Below, in pieces: positions 6,470 to 8,225 of a DNA stretch of 8,225 nucleotides. A program made the translations under genes and the position numbers. The first letter of the stretch is position 1. The number at the start of each line of letters is the position of its first letter. The notes under the pieces were generated by a model, which did not search any database, was not told where the DNA came from, and saw only the letters and a list, made by a program, of their open reading frames with translations. Source of the DNA: an uncultured bacterium (GTDB lineage Bacteria > Bacillota > Clostridia > Christensenellales > Pumilibacteraceae); the NCBI GenBank assembly GCA_949747725.1, contig CATKFJ010000090.1:1-8225 (forward strand), in the 5' to 3' direction.

Positions 6470-7777
6470 TTAAATATCGTTGTCTGCTTCAAACGGCGCG
6501 CTGACGCTCATCTCCTCGATAACGTCTGACGCGTCTTCGACGCCGGTTCTCGCGGACCTGCGCTTAATTCCCGACGCAAGCGCCGCCGCCGCAAAAACCG
6601 CAGACGCGGCGATTCCGCATATACACACCGTTACGACCGCGCCCGTTGCGAACAAGATTTCCGCAACTGCCGCCGAAACGGTCAAAGCTATGGCGGTTGC
6701 GGCAAGCCCCGTAAGCTCCAACAGTATAAATACCGTGCCGCTCGTTATGCGCGGTTTTATGCAAATAAATCCGAGTTCGGCTTGACGAACGCCGAGCGCT
6801 CCGACAATGCCCGTTATGCCGGACGCCGCTGACGCAAGAACCATCGCCGCACCGCTCGAAACGTCCGATAACGTTGCCGCAGCGAGCAGTACGGACGCTG
6901 CCGCTATGCCGGCGAATGTTACAGCCGGCAAACTCTTATGCCTGTGCGCCAATACCCTTGCGAACACACTGCGCGCCGCGCAATAGCACCCGGCCTCGAC
7001 GGCGGCGACTATAGCGGCGTAATAAATATGCATTCCGTGCAAAAACGCAAAAAAGACGGTCAATGCCGTCAAGCACATAAATGCCGCGCCGAACAGCAGC
7101 GAACGAAAATAAATGTGCTTATCGAGTCCGATAAAAAACGTTCCGAACACGTTCTTGACCGACTGATTGCGCCTGCCGCCCAATTGCGGAATATAGTAAT
7201 ATGTTATAAGGTACTGCATCATGGAAAGCAGAATGCTAACGCCGCTCAAAACGTAAGCGGTGTTAATATACGCCGTCGACATATCGTAGTACATGAATCC
7301 GCACAACGTGCCTATCGCGCCCAAAGCTCCAGCCGCCGAAAAAACCTGCGCATACGGCGAAACGGAAATAATATTATCGCCGGACAATCGAGCGCGCACC
7401 GAGTACGCGCAATACCTGTATACGGCGATCGAGATCGCAAACACAAGCGTACCGAAAAACGCGCACACCCCCATGCCGTCGTCCTGCCATATAAGCACAA
7501 AGAACAACGCCGACAAGAATGTCGAAAGCGGCATAACCAAATGATACCGACCGAACAACAGCGCGTCGCGTTTATGCACCGCAAAATACACAAGCGGCAT
7601 AACCGCAAACGGCACGAGGCAAGCAAGCGGCAAAAACCACAGTATTATCCTGCCGCTTCCTGTTGCGATATGCGGAACTATAAACAGAGCAAACAGCACG
7701 AAATACCCCGTCGTGAACGAGTCGCACGACAATGCCGCTTTCTGCAGTCTGCTTTCGTGTTTGCTCTTAATATCCAA
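6470..7777 (-). CDS. 12-helix integral membrane protein, MFS-like transporter (unrecognised substrate)
   Basis: A hydrophobic protein of 435 residues from the preferred TTG start at 7777 (440 from a TTG at 7792). Using 440-residue numbering, hydrophobic segments lie near 27-45, 49-72, 85-102, 109-130, 147-169, 177-200, 232-252, 257-278, 289-308, 315-335, 352-375 and 378-408. Charges follow the positive-inside rule with both ends cytoplasmic: basic loops at 73-84, 126-137, 201-230 and 279-287, and acidic or neutral loops outside (QDDGMG, YYDMS, SDVSSG). Two six-helix halves joined by a longer cytoplasmic loop match the major facilitator layout, but no diagnostic family motif was recognised. 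The tail from about 410 is basic and then acidic. No in-frame ATG occurs before residue 86. TTG at 7777 has GGAG 6 nt upstream and fits the promoter just ahead, whereas TTG at 7792 has no ribosome-binding site. It is first in the operon, 42 nt before fhs. Transport of a folate, formate or amino-acid related compound would be speculation. Confidence 0.8.
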   Translation of the reverse strand: MDIKSKHESRLQKAALSCDSFTTGYFVLFALFIVPHIATGSGRIILWFLPLACLVPFAVMPLVYFAVHKRDALLFGRYHLVMPLSTFLSALFFVLIWQDDGMGVCAFFGTLVFAISIAVYRYCAYSVRARLSGDNIISVSPYAQVFSAAGALGAIGTLCGFMYYDMSTAYINTAYVLSGVSILLSMMQYLITYYYIPQLGGRRNQSVKNVFGTFFIGLDKHIYFRSLLFGAAFMCLTALTVFFAFLHGMHIYYAAIVAAVEAGCYCAARSVFARVLAHRHKSLPAVTFAGIAAASVLLAAATLSDVSSGAAMVLASAASGITGIVGALGVRQAELGFICIKPRITSGTVFILLELTGLAATAIALTVSAAVAEILFATGAVVTVCICGIAASAVFAAAALASGIKRRSARTGVEDASDVIEEMSVSAPFEADNDI

Positions 7778-7783
7778 GTACCG

Positions 7784-7787
7784 CTCC
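7784..7787 (-). promoter_or_regulatory. Ribosome-binding site deciding the TTG start of the membrane protein
   Basis: GGAG on the minus strand lies 6 nt upstream of the TTG at 7777-7775. It falls inside the first codons of the longer reading that starts at TTG 7792, for which no Shine-Dalgarno sequence is visible. A transcript starting about 7 nt after the -10 box (near 7802) would leave a leader of about 24 nt for the 7777 start, but only about 9 nt for the 7792 start. Both points favour 7777. Confidence 0.55.
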
Positions 7788-7808
7788 GACAAAAAAGACT
7801 ATACCGAA

Positions 7809-7837
7809 ATTATAATGCTTTTTGAATTGTTTGTCAA
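7809..7837 (-). promoter_or_regulatory. Perfect consensus sigma-70/SigA promoter driving the operon
   Basis: On the minus strand a -35 box TTGACA (7837-7832) and a -10 box TATAAT (7814-7809) are both exact consensus and are separated by exactly 17 nt (7815-7831). The site lies in the only AT-rich gap on this side, 12 nt after the stop codon of the upstream gene, and points into the membrane-protein gene. Predicted transcription start is near 7802. A small inverted repeat AATTG/CAATT (7825-7829 and 7835-7839) overlaps the -35 box and could be an operator, though its arms are only 5 bp. No comparable promoter was found further along, so this one probably serves the whole membrane protein-fhs-SDR-alaS-MetRS-like run. 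Confidence 0.8.
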
Positions 7838-7849
7838 TTATATCTTTAC

Positions 7850-8225
7850 TCATTCTTCATCGGGAAGCGAAAATGCGCCGAGCGGCACGTCGGCGTCTAC
7901 AGCCGACGAAATAAGTCTTAATCTCTTGCGCTCGGCAAATTCGCGCTCGATCCGCTCGAATTCGTCGAGCGACGAAAATTCCTTGCCGCACTTGACTATC
8001 TCCGCCGTACCGCAAGCGTTAATATCGTTGAGCCGCGCCGCAGCCTCGGCATTGTCCCCGTCGGACATCAACAGCGCTTTATACGCGCCGTCGAGTACTT
8101 TCGCGCCGATAACGACGCGCGCGGCGGTAAGAGCGCGCTTGCTTTTAAAGCAGTCGTAAGACATAAGATATCCGTTATTTTTGGGCGCGACGCCGCTGCC
8201 CGTTTCGGACGCGTCAAGCCACTTA
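7850..8225 (-). CDS. 3' end of an unrecognised protein gene, 5' end beyond the window
   Basis: The frame ends with TGA at 7850 and stays open to the right edge, giving about 125 residues of C-terminal sequence. An internal ATG at 8164 would give a 104-residue protein, but it has no Shine-Dalgarno sequence. The 20 codons before it (including KWLDASETGSG and VAPKNNGYL) look like ordinary coding sequence, so the true start probably lies outside the window. The visible part has no transmembrane segment or signal peptide. It contains a hydrophobic stretch around AARVVIGAKVLDGAYKALL and then a strongly charged helix-like stretch (EFERIEREFAERKRLRL) before an acidic end (LPDEE). I do not recognise the family. 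The gene is followed by the consensus promoter of the next operon with no visible terminator, so some read-through is possible. Confidence 0.6.
   Translation of the reverse strand, partial: KWLDASETGSGVAPKNNGYLMSYDCFKSKRALTAARVVIGAKVLDGAYKALLMSDGDNAEAAARLNDINACGTAEIVKCGKEFSSLDEFERIEREFAERKRLRLISSAVDADVPLGAFSLPDEE

Noticed and set aside
7778..7792. Start of the membrane protein at the upstream TTG (7792)
   Set aside because: No ribosome-binding site precedes it and the predicted transcript start leaves a leader of only about 9 nt. TTG at 7777 has GGAG at 6 nt. The 7792 start remains a possible alternative.
6938..7825. A 295-codon plus-strand open frame opposite the membrane protein
   Set aside because: It is very rich in Arg, His, Gln and Lys, the expected antisense of hydrophobic codons, and it ends inside the promoter gap. 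No support for a real gene.
7850..8164. A complete 104-residue gene starting at ATG 8164
   Set aside because: The frame is open upstream to the window edge with coding-like sequence, and the ATG lacks a Shine-Dalgarno site, so it is treated as an internal methionine of a longer gene.

Overview
All genes that can be supported in this window lie on the minus strand, so the window reads biologically from right to left. Base composition is near balanced. The Shine-Dalgarno sites are strong (GGAG/AGGAGG type), one start codon is TTG, and TGA is used as a normal stop. Together with the kinds of Fhs and short alanyl-tRNA synthetase present, this suggests an anaerobic Clostridia-like Bacillota, possibly an uncultured gut lineage. 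This placement is inferred from protein families and was not tested by a search.

Order in the direction of transcription: (1) the 3' end of an unrecognised gene that runs in from the right edge (8225-7850); (2) a short AT-rich gap holding a perfect consensus promoter, TTGACA-17-TATAAT, pointing left; (3) a 12-helix membrane protein, probably starting at a TTG; (4) fhs, formate--tetrahydrofolate ligase; (5) an extended short-chain dehydrogenase/epimerase with two altered active-site positions; (6) alaS, a short alanyl-tRNA synthetase lacking the usual C-terminal region; (7) a methionyl-tRNA-synthetase-like class I ligase in which several substrate-contact and catalytic positions look changed; (8) the first 11 codons of another gene at the left edge, whose N-terminus resembles leucyl-tRNA synthetase.

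The gaps between genes 3 and 8 are short (about 36-68 nt), contain no convincing intrinsic terminator, and are too short for a T-box or THF riboswitch leader. The simplest reading is one operon driven by the promoter at 7837-7809, with possible internal tuning by an inverted repeat just ahead of the MetRS-like gene. The operon combines one-carbon metabolism (Fhs makes 10-formyl-THF, the formyl donor for purines and initiator tRNA) with aminoacyl-tRNA synthesis. The sugar-nucleotide-type SDR and the membrane protein have no obvious link to either.

No gene-free stretch longer than 300 bases exists. I saw no rRNA, tRNA, CRISPR array, insertion sequence or phage gene. The points most worth following up are the remodelled MetRS-like enzyme, the short Patescibacteria-like AlaRS and the SDR with a non-canonical active site.
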